From the NCBI RefSeq assembly GCF_012926615.1, contig NZ_JABBNU010000002.1, positions 124,001 through 188,000 of the forward strand: 64,000 nucleotides of DNA, given 5' to 3'. The stretch comes from Marinigracilibium pacificum. GTDB lineage: Bacteria; Bacteroidota; Bacteroidia; Cytophagales; Cyclobacteriaceae. Position numbers and translations under genes: made by a program. The notes below the pieces were generated by a model that saw nothing but the letters and a program-made list of their open reading frames with translations, searched no databases and had not been told where the DNA came from. This document shows positions 52,741 to 60,526 of the stretch, in pieces (positions within the stretch are counted from its first letter, which is position 1; every line of letters begins with the position of its first letter).

Positions 52741-53232
52741 ATGAAGACACATATCAACATTGTTACTGTATTGATCTTTTTTGTATTGACGGCATGCTCT
52801 CCAAGTGATGCAGATATCAAAAAAGCTGTGGAATCAGCCCTTAAGTCAACTCCGGAATTAAATTCTGTAATGGTTGAAGTTGATAAGGGAGTTGTCAGAT
52901 TAACTGGTGAAGTACCTTCTGAAGAAATGAAAAAGAATGCTCAGGATTTGATTTCAAATGTCAGCGGACTTAAAGAGGTTAATAATTCTATTGCAGTAGT
53001 ACCTCCGGGTCCTACTCCTGAAGAATTGGCTCAAAAAGCAGACGATAACCTTAAGCAGAAGGTAATGGAAAATTTCCAAACCTATGAAGTGGAGGGAGTG
53101 AATGTTTCAGTTTCAAATGGTACAGTTGTTTTAACTGGTGAAGTAAAAAGAGATAATCTTGAACAAGTTATGCAGGCTGCAATGGAATCTGGAGCCGCGA
53201 AGGTAGATAATCAACTGACAATTGTAGATTAA
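52741..53232 (+). CDS. Lipoprotein with two BON domains
   Basis: About 163 residues from the ATG at 52741, chosen because it opens a lipoprotein signal (INIVTVLIFFVLTACSP). An in-frame ATG at 52702 would put 13 residues in front. Two BON domains follow: DADIKKAVESALKSTPELNSVMVEVDKGVVRLTGEVPSEEMKK at about 20-85 and NLKQKVMENFQTYEVEGVNVSVSNGTVVLTGEVKR at about 100-155. BON domains bind phospholipid or membrane surfaces and occur in envelope-stress proteins. It is 11 bases upstream of a BON-like/LysM protein gene, suggesting a two-gene envelope unit. Confidence 0.88.
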   Translation: MKTHINIVTVLIFFVLTACSPSDADIKKAVESALKSTPELNSVMVEVDKGVVRLTGEVPSEEMKKNAQDLISNVSGLKEVNNSIAVVPPGPTPEELAQKADDNLKQKVMENFQTYEVEGVNVSVSNGTVVLTGEVKRDNLEQVMQAAMESGAAKVDNQLTIVD

Positions 53233-53243
53233 ATTTTGAAGCG

Positions 53244-53603
53244 ATGGAATTAAAGCAAAAATATAAATCAGTAATAGATATAGCTGAAGGAACCGTTCAA
53301 GATCTTTCTATTGAAGAAAATGGTAATGTATTGAAAATTACTGGTAAAGCACAGGAAGAAGATAAACAAAGAATGTGGGATGCTTATAAGTCTATTGATC
53401 CTGATATGAGAGCAGGAGATTTTATTCTTAATGTTGAAGCTACGGATTTTGATGAAGTTTATGAGATTCAACCAGGTGATAGTTTGAGTAAAATTGGTAA
53501 AAAATATGGAGTGTCCTGGCAGGAGATATATGAAATGAATAAGGATACGATTAAAGATCCTGATGTGATTTTTCCAGGTCAGAAAATTAAAATACCTAAA
53601 TGA
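53244..53603 (+). CDS. BON-LysM protein (Kbp/YgaU-like)
   Basis: This 119-residue protein has an N-terminal BON-like region (IAEGTVQDLSIEENGNVLKITGKAQEEDKQRMWDAYKSID) and a C-terminal LysM domain (YEIQPGDSLSKIGKKYGVSWQEIYEMNKDTIKDPDVIFPGQKIKIPK). The LysM part is near full length. E. coli Kbp/YgaU has the same BON-LysM order and binds potassium. No signal peptide is visible, so like Kbp it is probably cytoplasmic. It follows the BON lipoprotein gene by 11 bases and a strong terminator follows it. Confidence 0.9.
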   Translation: MELKQKYKSVIDIAEGTVQDLSIEENGNVLKITGKAQEEDKQRMWDAYKSIDPDMRAGDFILNVEATDFDEVYEIQPGDSLSKIGKKYGVSWQEIYEMNKDTIKDPDVIFPGQKIKIPK

Positions 53604-53607
53604 TATT

Positions 53608-53645
53608 AAAAGAGGCCTTGTTAGATAAACAAGGCCTCTTTCCTT
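53608..53645. terminator. Bidirectional rho-independent terminator
   Basis: AAAGAGGCCTTGTT (from about 53608) pairs with AACAAGGCCTCTTT (53628-53641) around a short loop, with T-rich tracts on both sides (CTCTTTCCTTT on plus, TTTTAAT on minus). It lies between the convergent LysM gene and the zinc-ribbon gene and serves both. Confidence 0.93.
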
Positions 53646-53648
53646 TAA

Positions 53649-54251
53649 TTATCTTTTAATGTCAATTATTTTATTATCTCTATATTTATCTTGAAGATCA
53701 CTAAGAGCCATTTTGATTTCCATGGTAGTATAGTTATTTTCTTTATCTATAGAGTAAATTTTTGTTCTGCTTTCTATCAGGTAATCATTTAGTAGCAGGC
53801 TGATACTATCTCCTTCTATAGCTGATACTTTCATTGTTGAGTATTCTCCATCACCCATGTCGTAGTAATAAACATCATTTACTGCAGGAGATTGAATATA
53901 CAAGGCTTCATTTTCCTTATCAGCAGCACTAGTGAAAATGCCCCACACAACTAAAGCAGCAATTAATACTAATCCGGAAAATTGCCAGATAGGTCCTTTA
54001 GATTCAGATTTAAGTCTGTGGTATTCACTTTTAACATTATCAGGCATTTCACTTGACTTTAATGTTGCCTTACAATGTTGACACTGAGAAACCCCTGTTT
54101 TTCCAAGTGGGAATAAAGGAATCCAGAAAATATGTGCATGACGTCTGAAAACGCTGATAACAGTAGATTCGCGAGTTCCACAAGAAGGACAGGTTACATT
54201 TTTTGATTGTGCTGATTTTAGGTGTGCAGCACGCATTCCGTAAATGATCAT
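53649..54251 (-). CDS. Zinc-ribbon membrane protein, unrecognised
   Basis: This 200-residue protein has an N-terminal zinc ribbon with CPSCGTRES near 21 and CQHCKATL near 57, a single hydrophobic helix (FSGLVLIAALVVWGIF) near 91-106 and a beta-rich C-terminal domain (VNDVYYYDMGDGEYSTMKV, ISLLLNDYLIESRTKIYSI). The ribbon faces the cytoplasm and the C-terminal part the periplasm, or the reverse. A named family is not recognised. It is convergent with the LysM gene, separated by the bidirectional terminator, and it lies alone on the minus strand. Confidence 0.72.
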   Translation of the reverse strand: MIIYGMRAAHLKSAQSKNVTCPSCGTRESTVISVFRRHAHIFWIPLFPLGKTGVSQCQHCKATLKSSEMPDNVKSEYHRLKSESKGPIWQFSGLVLIAALVVWGIFTSAADKENEALYIQSPAVNDVYYYDMGDGEYSTMKVSAIEGDSISLLLNDYLIESRTKIYSIDKENNYTTMEIKMALSDLQDKYRDNKIIDIKR

Positions 54252-54345
54252 GATTGAAAAAATTAAACAGTTAAATAATAGTTTGGTAAAAGATTCTACA
54301 AACTATTAATAACTTCAAATAATTAAAAGTAACCTACGCAAAATT

Positions 54346-54368
54346 AAAACGAGGGCTGTGGGCCCTCG
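54346..54368 (-). terminator. Rho-independent terminator of the SDR gene
   Basis: CGAGGGC (54350-54356) and GCCCTCG (54362-54368) form a 7-bp stem with loop TGTGG. On the minus strand the stem is followed by TTTTAATTTTGCG. It begins 6 bases past the SDR stop. Confidence 0.85.
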
Positions 54369-54374
54369 AGTATA

Positions 54375-55088
54375 TTATTTTGCCGATGGAGGTGTTGTCG
54401 GTCTGACTTCAATTTTACTTGGGAGTGTTCTGTGATCCATTTTTAGAAGATCAGTTACCATTTGCCCCAGGTCTTCTGGTTGGATCTTCCAGTCATCATC
54501 CGAATTTGGAGTATGGTTATTAAAATGGCTAGTAACTGATCCAGGCATAATGGTAGTCACTTTTATTCCATGTTTTCTTAAATCTAGCATTACTGCTTGA
54601 GTAAACCCGACAAGGCCAAACTTACTTGCATTGTACGCAGATCCAGCAGCAAAGAAGTTTGTTCCAGCCAAGCTGGCAATTGTTATGAAATATCCTTTGC
54701 TTTCTTTTAATGCTTCAACAGATGACTTTATTGTATAAAATACTCCTGTTAGATTAATATCAATGGTGTCATTCCATTGCTCTGCGGTAAGATCTTCAAT
54801 TGATGCAAAATGACCAACTCCGGCATTAGCTATCACTACATCAAGTTGCCCCCATTTCTCTAATATGGCCTGAACCACCTTTTGTTGCGATTCGAAATTT
54901 CTAACATCGGACTCTAAAGCCAGGATATTTTCTCCACCTAGAGATTCAGCCGCTTCATCTGCCGCTTCTTGTGATCGACTGGTAATCGCAACCTTTAGTC
55001 CACTTTGTAATAATGCTTGAGCTATACCATAGCCTATTCCTTTACTTCCTCCGGTAACCAGAGCAACTTTACCTGTTAAGTCTTCCAT
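54375..55088 (-). CDS. Short-chain dehydrogenase/reductase (FabG-like)
   Basis: This 237-residue cytoplasmic oxidoreductase has TGGSKGIGYGIA at about 12-23 for NAD(P) binding, the acidic pair of the cofactor pocket in ITSRSQEA, NAGVGHF near 88, the catalytic serine in TIASLAGTNF and YxxxK in YNASKFGLVG near 152-156. It resembles FabG and 3-ketoacyl reductases and sugar or ketone reductases with the same fold. The C-terminus (TLPSKIEVRPTTPPSAK) is typical of a Bacteroidota SDR subgroup annotated only as oxidoreductase. Monocistronic with its own terminator. Confidence 0.92.
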   Translation of the reverse strand: MEDLTGKVALVTGGSKGIGYGIAQALLQSGLKVAITSRSQEAADEAAESLGGENILALESDVRNFESQQKVVQAILEKWGQLDVVIANAGVGHFASIEDLTAEQWNDTIDINLTGVFYTIKSSVEALKESKGYFITIASLAGTNFFAAGSAYNASKFGLVGFTQAVMLDLRKHGIKVTTIMPGSVTSHFNNHTPNSDDDWKIQPEDLGQMVTDLLKMDHRTLPSKIEVRPTTPPSAK

Positions 55089-55174
55089 AAAATGTTGATC
55101 GTTTTTTGGTTATAATTCTTGTATTGAAAACGGATATTGATGATGATAGTTTAATATTAAATTGAAAAGAACCA

Positions 55175-55204
55175 TAAAAAAAGCTGAGTGTTAATTACTC
55201 AGCT
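55175..55204 (-). terminator. Rho-independent terminator of the scramblase-like gene
   Basis: AGCTGAGT (55182-55189) pairs with ACTCAGCT (55197-55204) around GTTAATT. On the minus strand it is followed by TTTTTTTATGG. It lies 22 bases past the stop of the gene at 55227. Confidence 0.9.
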
Positions 55205-55226
55205 ATAATAATTAAAAACAGAAAAA

Positions 55227-55814
55227 TTATTCTTTTAATACCATGTCAATGCACATTACTGCAGCAAGGATTAATAACCTGATTTTATTGTCTTGAGGTA
55301 CGCTCACGTTGATTTTTAGTACATAATTATCCGCTGAAGTAAAAAGTTCTTTTCCTAATCCAGCCCATTTCTTGGATACATGAGCAAATTCATAATTATC
55401 TTTTACAAATTTAAAATCCCAAGAAGTCCATTTACCTTTAAGGCTGCATAAATAATTATCATTTGGGTCAAGGACATCAAATTTACCCCCTATCGAAAAA
55501 AGCTTTTGTTTAAATTTCCCTATCATTTCATCATTTTCATCATATACTTCTACTGTCGAAAGTAATATTGAAATCCCCCTTTTGATAGATACAACTTTAT
55601 TACCCTGTGGAGTTTTAATAGTAATGTTAAATGGAGTCATTCGTTTGTAATCCGTAAAACGGAAAAGTTTTGTGAAAAAACCAAGGTCTTCTTCTCGGCA
55701 ATTCAGTGTTAGCTCATGACTCTCCGGGTTAAAAATGTCATAATTGTTGGCAGCTTTGAACATGCCTAAATGTTCTTTTACCAAAAAAGTGTTTTGACTA
55801 AGTGCTGTGTTCAT
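55227..55814 (-). CDS. Scramblase/LURP-one-like protein
   Basis: This 195-residue protein has the twelve-stranded barrel pattern of the phospholipid scramblase/Tubby-like superfamily: TFLVKEHLGMFKAANNYDIFNP, GNKVVSIKRGISILLSTVEVYDENDEMIGKFKQKL, GKFDVLDPNDNYLCSLKGKWTSWDFKFVKDNYEFAHVSKKWAGLGKELFTSADNYVLKI. A C-terminal hydrophobic helix (IRLLILAAVMCIDMVLKE) matches the buried central helix of this fold. Bacterial members are of unknown function. No signal peptide. Isolated, with its own terminator. Confidence 0.83.
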   Translation of the reverse strand: MNTALSQNTFLVKEHLGMFKAANNYDIFNPESHELTLNCREEDLGFFTKLFRFTDYKRMTPFNITIKTPQGNKVVSIKRGISILLSTVEVYDENDEMIGKFKQKLFSIGGKFDVLDPNDNYLCSLKGKWTSWDFKFVKDNYEFAHVSKKWAGLGKELFTSADNYVLKINVSVPQDNKIRLLILAAVMCIDMVLKE

Positions 55815-56019
55815 TGAATATATTTTTAAAAAAAATAAATGCTTTTCAGAAAAAAAATATCGCTTTAAAATCCAGTGCTAACTATAGATAAATAATAAGA
55901 TTATTAAGGATTCTTTGATTAACATGTTTATCCATAAGTTATACATATGTTTTTTATCAAAAACATTAATTTTCATATATGAATTAAACCCGGTTATTTT
56001 GCATAAAAACTAACAGGGT

Positions 56020-57450
56020 ATGCAGAAAATTACAATAGCCAAAGGTGACGGGATTGGTCCTGAAATAATGGATGCTACATTAAAAATTCTTAAGGCGGCA
56101 AAGGCTAGACTTGAATATGATGAAATCCAGATTGGAGAAAAGGTTTATCTGTCAGGTAATACCAGTGGAATTAGTGATGAAGCGTGGAAAAGTATCCGTG
56201 AAAACAAGGTGTTCTTAAAAGCGCCTATTACAACACCTCAGGGAGGAGGATATAAGAGTTTAAATGTTACAATGAGAAAGACTTTAGGGCTTTATGCTAA
56301 TATTCGACCCTGCCAGAGTTTTTATCCATATGTAAGAACAAAGCATCCGGAAATGGATGTAGTGATAATCAGAGAGAATGAAGAAGATTTATATGCCGGT
56401 ATTGAGCATCAGCAAACTGATGAGGTAGTTCAGTGTTTAAAGTTGATAACCAGACCGGGATGTGAGAAAATTATCAGATATGCATTTGAATATGCGCGAA
56501 AGTATAATCGCAAAAAAGTTAGTTGCTTTACAAAGGATAATATAATGAAGCAGACTGATGGTCTTTTTCATAAGGTTTTTAATGAGATTTCGGCTGAATA
56601 TTTGGACATTGAAACTGACCATTGGATAATCGATATCGGAGCTGCAAGATTAGCTGATACACCGGAGATATTCGATGTTATTGTAATGCCGAATTTATAC
56701 GGTGATGTATTGTCTGATATAGCAGCGCAGATTTCTGGGTCGGTAGGACTTGCCGGGTCAGCAAATATCGGAAGCCGGTGCGCGATGTTTGAAGCAATTC
56801 ATGGTTCAGCTCCTACAATTGCAGGGCAAAATGTTGCTAACCCTTCCGGCCTAATCAGAGCTTCAGTTATGATGCTCACTCACCTGGGGCAGTCTGATAT
56901 TGCTGAAAAAATAAACAACGCCTGGTTAAGAACTCTCGAACAGGGAATACATACGGAAGAAATTTATAGAGAAGGTGAAAGCACCAAAAAGGTTAGCACC
57001 TCTGAATTTGCTGATGCTGTTATTGAAAATCTTGGTCAAAAACCGAAGAAACTAAAAGCAGTCGAATTTAATGGAAGGATTCAATTTGAAATACCTGAAT
57101 ATCAAAGGCCGGCAAGTAGAAAGAAAGAGTTAAATGGTGTAGATGTTTTCGTTGACTGGAAAGGTTCTGATCCGGAAAAGCTTGCAGAGAAACTGCAAAA
57201 ATTGAATGGTGATGTGAATCTTTCGATGATCACTAACAGGGGAGTGAAGGTTTGGCCGAATGGTTTTGAAGAGACTTTTTGCACGGATCACTGGAGGTGT
57301 AGATATGAAAGAAATGGCCACCCCATTACAAACAAAGAAATAGCTGAATTGTTGGCAAAAGCTTATGTTGAAAATGTGGATGTGATTAAAACAGAGAATC
57401 TATATCAGTTTGATGGTGAAAGAGGGTATTCTTTGGGACAAGGTCAATAA
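56020..57450 (+). CDS. icd: NADP-dependent isocitrate dehydrogenase (Thermus-type)
   Basis: This 476-residue enzyme has the family profile of the longer Thermus/Rickettsia-type IDH rather than the 416-residue E. coli form. It begins ITIAKGDGIGPEIMDATLKIL and contains NVTMRKTLGLYANIRP, REN-E-DLYAGIEHQQ, RKKVSCFTKDNIMK, VMPNLYGDVLSDIAAQISG near 225 with the metal-binding acidic residues, EAIHGSAPTIAGQNVANPS and a long C-terminal extension (VDVFVDWKGSDPEKLAEKLQ) typical of the Thermus type. It oxidatively decarboxylates isocitrate to 2-oxoglutarate. It is followed after 5 bases by a DUF6671 gene, apparently one transcript. Confidence 0.93.
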   Translation: MQKITIAKGDGIGPEIMDATLKILKAAKARLEYDEIQIGEKVYLSGNTSGISDEAWKSIRENKVFLKAPITTPQGGGYKSLNVTMRKTLGLYANIRPCQSFYPYVRTKHPEMDVVIIRENEEDLYAGIEHQQTDEVVQCLKLITRPGCEKIIRYAFEYARKYNRKKVSCFTKDNIMKQTDGLFHKVFNEISAEYLDIETDHWIIDIGAARLADTPEIFDVIVMPNLYGDVLSDIAAQISGSVGLAGSANIGSRCAMFEAIHGSAPTIAGQNVANPSGLIRASVMMLTHLGQSDIAEKINNAWLRTLEQGIHTEEIYREGESTKKVSTSEFADAVIENLGQKPKKLKAVEFNGRIQFEIPEYQRPASRKKELNGVDVFVDWKGSDPEKLAEKLQKLNGDVNLSMITNRGVKVWPNGFEETFCTDHWRCRYERNGHPITNKEIAELLAKAYVENVDVIKTENLYQFDGERGYSLGQGQ

Positions 57451-57455
57451 TTAAT

Positions 57456-58283
57456 ATGGATTTATTTAAGGGGAGAGTAGTTACTATTGCTACTAAACAT
57501 AAAAAGGAGCGGGTCATTGGTCCGCTCCTTAATCGTTACTTAAAAACTGAATATGTAGTTCCTCATAATTTTGATACAGATATATTCGGGACTTTTTCAG
57601 GTAAAGTTGAACGTCAGCATTCTAGTCTTGATACTGCAAGGAATAAATGCTTAGAAGCGATAAGATTCACAGGATGTGAAATCGCTATTGCAAGTGAAGG
57701 ATCATTTGGTATACATTCATCATTGCCATTTGTTACTAGTAATGAGGAATTGGTAATGTTTATGGATATCAAAAACGGGTTGGAAGTATATGAAAGTGAA
57801 ATTTCTACCTCGACAAATCATGCTTTTAGTGTCATTAGAAATATTAGTAATCTTGAAGAATTTGCGAAAAGAGTAATGTTTCCTTCTCATGGGGTAATTA
57901 TCAAAGCTGGTCAGGAAATTATAAAAGGAATTAATGACTGGACTAAGTTGAAATCTACTTTTCAACGGTTGAATTCAGAATATGAAATTGTAGAAGTATC
58001 AACCGATATGAGAGCCAATTATAATCCATCAAGAATGGAAGTTATTGGCAAGGCAGCTGATAAATTAATGTTGCGATTAACTAATCTATGCCCTGAATGT
58101 AGATCTCCTGGTTTTGGTATTATTGGAATTGAAAAAGGTTTGCCATGCTTACAGTGTAATATGCCTACCACTGGAATAAAAACACAAATATATGGTTGCG
58201 TCAATTGCGATTATAAACATGAAAAAGTCGATGAGCGATATAAATATGAAGATCCACAATATTGTTCATATTGTAATCCGTAA
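57456..58283 (+). CDS. DUF6671 family protein with C-terminal zinc ribbon
   Basis: This 275-residue protein opens with RVVTIATKHKKERVIGPLLNRYL and has VPHNFDTDIFGTFSGKVERQHSSLDTARNKC near 36 and EIAIASEGSFGIHSSLPFVTSNEEL near 76. Then come FPSHGVIIKAGQEIIKGIND and a cysteine-rich end (LCPECRSPGFGIIGIEKGLPCLQCNMPT, YGCVNCDYKHEKV, CSYCNP) typical of the DUF6671 family. No signal peptide. Function is unknown. Its tight linkage to isocitrate dehydrogenase (5 bases) is the only contextual clue. Confidence 0.85.
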   Translation: MDLFKGRVVTIATKHKKERVIGPLLNRYLKTEYVVPHNFDTDIFGTFSGKVERQHSSLDTARNKCLEAIRFTGCEIAIASEGSFGIHSSLPFVTSNEELVMFMDIKNGLEVYESEISTSTNHAFSVIRNISNLEEFAKRVMFPSHGVIIKAGQEIIKGINDWTKLKSTFQRLNSEYEIVEVSTDMRANYNPSRMEVIGKAADKLMLRLTNLCPECRSPGFGIIGIEKGLPCLQCNMPTTGIKTQIYGCVNCDYKHEKVDERYKYEDPQYCSYCNP

Positions 58284-58287
58284 TTAA

Positions 58288-59637
58288 CTAAATCAAGATT
58301 GTTAATTTTTCTTTTAAAGAATTTGAGGGAGAAGGTAAATCAGGGTTGATTATTTTTCCATCAGGACCTATAAGAATATATCTTGGAATTGATGGGATAA
58401 AAAATTGGTCTCTAAAATTATCAATATCATCAGCGGGGATTTTTACATCAATAACGTTTTCAGGATTATCTTTTGTGGTAATGTATTTCTTCCATTTATT
58501 TTCATTTTTATCTACTGAAGCCAAAAGAAAAACAATGTTTTTACCCTTCATTTCTTCTGCCATCTTAATCAAATTAGGTCTTTGACTGATACATGGCCCA
58601 CACCAGGAGGCCCAGGTATCTATAAAAACATATTTTCCTTTAAAATCTGAAAGCATTATCTGGTTATTGTTCTGGTCATATGCTTTAAAGTTATAAGCAG
58701 GCTTTCCTTTCTTAGTTAAGGAAATGGATTCATTAGTATTTTGTAATAGAGAGAAATAATAATTGCCTGATTCCCGGGCAATCATTTCGTCAAATCCGGG
58801 TTTGTCGAGGAGGGTCTGGTGTTTTTTCCAGTAAGAAGGTGATTCAACTATACCTTTTAAGTAAATGACACGATACAAGTCTCTTACCAGTGAAGAAACG
58901 GTTCTGTGGTCAATATAGTCCAGAAATCTGGATATGTCTTTTATTTCTCCGTGTTCACGCAAATATTCAATCTCGAATTTATAGATTGAGTTATTTGGAC
59001 CAGAGATATTATAAATTGATTCATGGTCAATAGAATTTTGAAAACTATAAAACTCGGAATTGGGTTCAATATTTTTAAGATTTCTACCGTAATAATACAA
59101 AAATGAATATGCCCTGAATCTGTTTTGGTTTTTTAACAAGTTAATTCCATCCTTATCAATTTGGTGATTGTACTGTATAATGATACCATCTCTTGCCACG
59201 ATCAGGCTATCAAATAAGGACTTGACTTGTTCGGGAGTGCTTGAATTAAAAATTAGTTCCCCGTGAGTTCCAAACATCTCATTTGTTGATTTCCATAGGT
59301 ATTCTGATAGTGAATCAATTGGTGAATTTATTGATCTGAATTCTTGATTGTCCAGTTGATAAATTTTGTTTACACCATTTTTCAAGGCACTAACCAGTGT
59401 GTTTTCAGTGTGACTTGAGCTCACCGAGAATAATTGATAGTAATTATATGGAATATTAATATTAAGAACGGTGTCACAATAACAAGCTTTTGCCAATATC
59501 CGTTCAGTAATTAGCTCCTTTATGAAAATGGAATCATTTACAGCTTCTTCTTTTACTTTTATTTGAATTGTTGCTTTTTCAGGATTATTACAAGATGTTA
59601 TAGAGGCAAAAAGAAAAAGAAATATTATGATTCGCAT
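58288..59637 (-). CDS. TlpA-like thioredoxin-fold lipoprotein
   Basis: About 449 residues from the ATG at 59637, which gives a lipoprotein signal (IIIFLFLFASITSCNN, lipidated Cys16). An upstream in-frame ATG at 59658 adds 7 residues. The N-terminal 300 residues are predicted helical and not recognised. The C-terminal domain begins KGKPAYNFKAYDQNNNQIMLSDFKGKYVFIDTWASWCGPC and carries the CGPC redox motif, then SVDKNENKWKKYI and GPDGKIINPDLPSP, matching TlpA/AhpC-TSA redoxins. It probably reduces disulfides in the periplasm. Many Bacteroidota encode such large TlpA-like lipoproteins. It is convergent with the DUF6671 gene, 4 bases apart. Confidence 0.88.
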   Translation of the reverse strand: MRIIIFLFLFASITSCNNPEKATIQIKVKEEAVNDSIFIKELITERILAKACYCDTVLNINIPYNYYQLFSVSSSHTENTLVSALKNGVNKIYQLDNQEFRSINSPIDSLSEYLWKSTNEMFGTHGELIFNSSTPEQVKSLFDSLIVARDGIIIQYNHQIDKDGINLLKNQNRFRAYSFLYYYGRNLKNIEPNSEFYSFQNSIDHESIYNISGPNNSIYKFEIEYLREHGEIKDISRFLDYIDHRTVSSLVRDLYRVIYLKGIVESPSYWKKHQTLLDKPGFDEMIARESGNYYFSLLQNTNESISLTKKGKPAYNFKAYDQNNNQIMLSDFKGKYVFIDTWASWCGPCISQRPNLIKMAEEMKGKNIVFLLASVDKNENKWKKYITTKDNPENVIDVKIPADDIDNFRDQFFIPSIPRYILIGPDGKIINPDLPSPSNSLKEKLTILI

Positions 59638-59721
59638 GATGGGAAAATTAGTTATCATGCTATATAACTAAAATAATAGTTAATTAAAAGTAGTCTCCCG
59701 ATAAACTTTAAAATTGATGAA

Positions 59722-60507
59722 TTATTCTGTTTTCAATGATTCTGCTCGTTGCAGGAAGCCTTTAATGAAGTGTTCAGTTTCAGCTTTTCGTTCATACATA
59801 CCCATGTGACAAGTGTTGTCTAACAGTACGCAATTATCGGCATGTAGTTCTTCAATCTGATTTTCACTATGCATTCTAGGGACAGCACTATCTTCAGCAC
59901 CAGCAATAAACAAAATAGGGTTTTTGAAATTTCTTAAAACATAACGACGATCAACACGATCGCGCATAGCTTCAGTATATTCAATTAATACATCTTCATC
60001 AACCTGTTTGCCAATTTCAATCATGGAAGATATGATATCTTTTAAATCAGATCGGTTAGAATAGTGAAAAAGAGGTGATACAAATGATGATATGAATTTT
60101 TGGACACCATTATTTCTTACAAAAGAGATAACGTTATCGCGTGTTCCTTTTTTTTCAATTGTGTCGGCGTAAGCAGTTGAGTGGAATAGGCCTAATGAAG
60201 CCAGCGCTTCAGGATATTTATCTGCAAGTGCCAATGCGACATAACCACCAAGAGAATGACCAATAAGATGAACATCGTTTAAGTGATGATGGTCCATCCA
60301 AGCCTTAATAACATCGGCTACCCTTTCGATAGAAACTTTGTCTTCAAGAGGGTTAGATTTACCAAATCCTGGAAGGTCAGGTGCCAATACACGATAATCG
60401 TGTGCTAAAGCATCAATTAACCCATTCCAGAGACTGTTGTCCTCACAAAAACCATGTAATAATACTACTGCCGGCCCCTGGCCAGCTTCCTGGTGATAAA
60501 TCGTCAT
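59722..60507 (-). CDS. Alpha/beta hydrolase
   Basis: This 261-residue cytoplasmic protein has an oxyanion segment VVLLHGFCEDNSLWNG near 14, VLAPDLPGFGKSNP near 39, the nucleophile elbow in HLIGHSLGGYVAL near 82, an acid in LFIAGAEDSAVP near 205 and a histidine in DNTCHMGMYE near 237. This pattern fits MhpC/BioH-like esterases. The gene begins 19 bases downstream of the dxs stop on the same strand and may be co-transcribed, but nothing in the sequence ties it to isoprenoid synthesis. Confidence 0.88.
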   Translation of the reverse strand: MTIYHQEAGQGPAVVLLHGFCEDNSLWNGLIDALAHDYRVLAPDLPGFGKSNPLEDKVSIERVADVIKAWMDHHHLNDVHLIGHSLGGYVALALADKYPEALASLGLFHSTAYADTIEKKGTRDNVISFVRNNGVQKFISSFVSPLFHYSNRSDLKDIISSMIEIGKQVDEDVLIEYTEAMRDRVDRRYVLRNFKNPILFIAGAEDSAVPRMHSENQIEELHADNCVLLDNTCHMGMYERKAETEHFIKGFLQRAESLKTE

Positions 60508-60526
60508 GCCAATATAACGTGATCGA

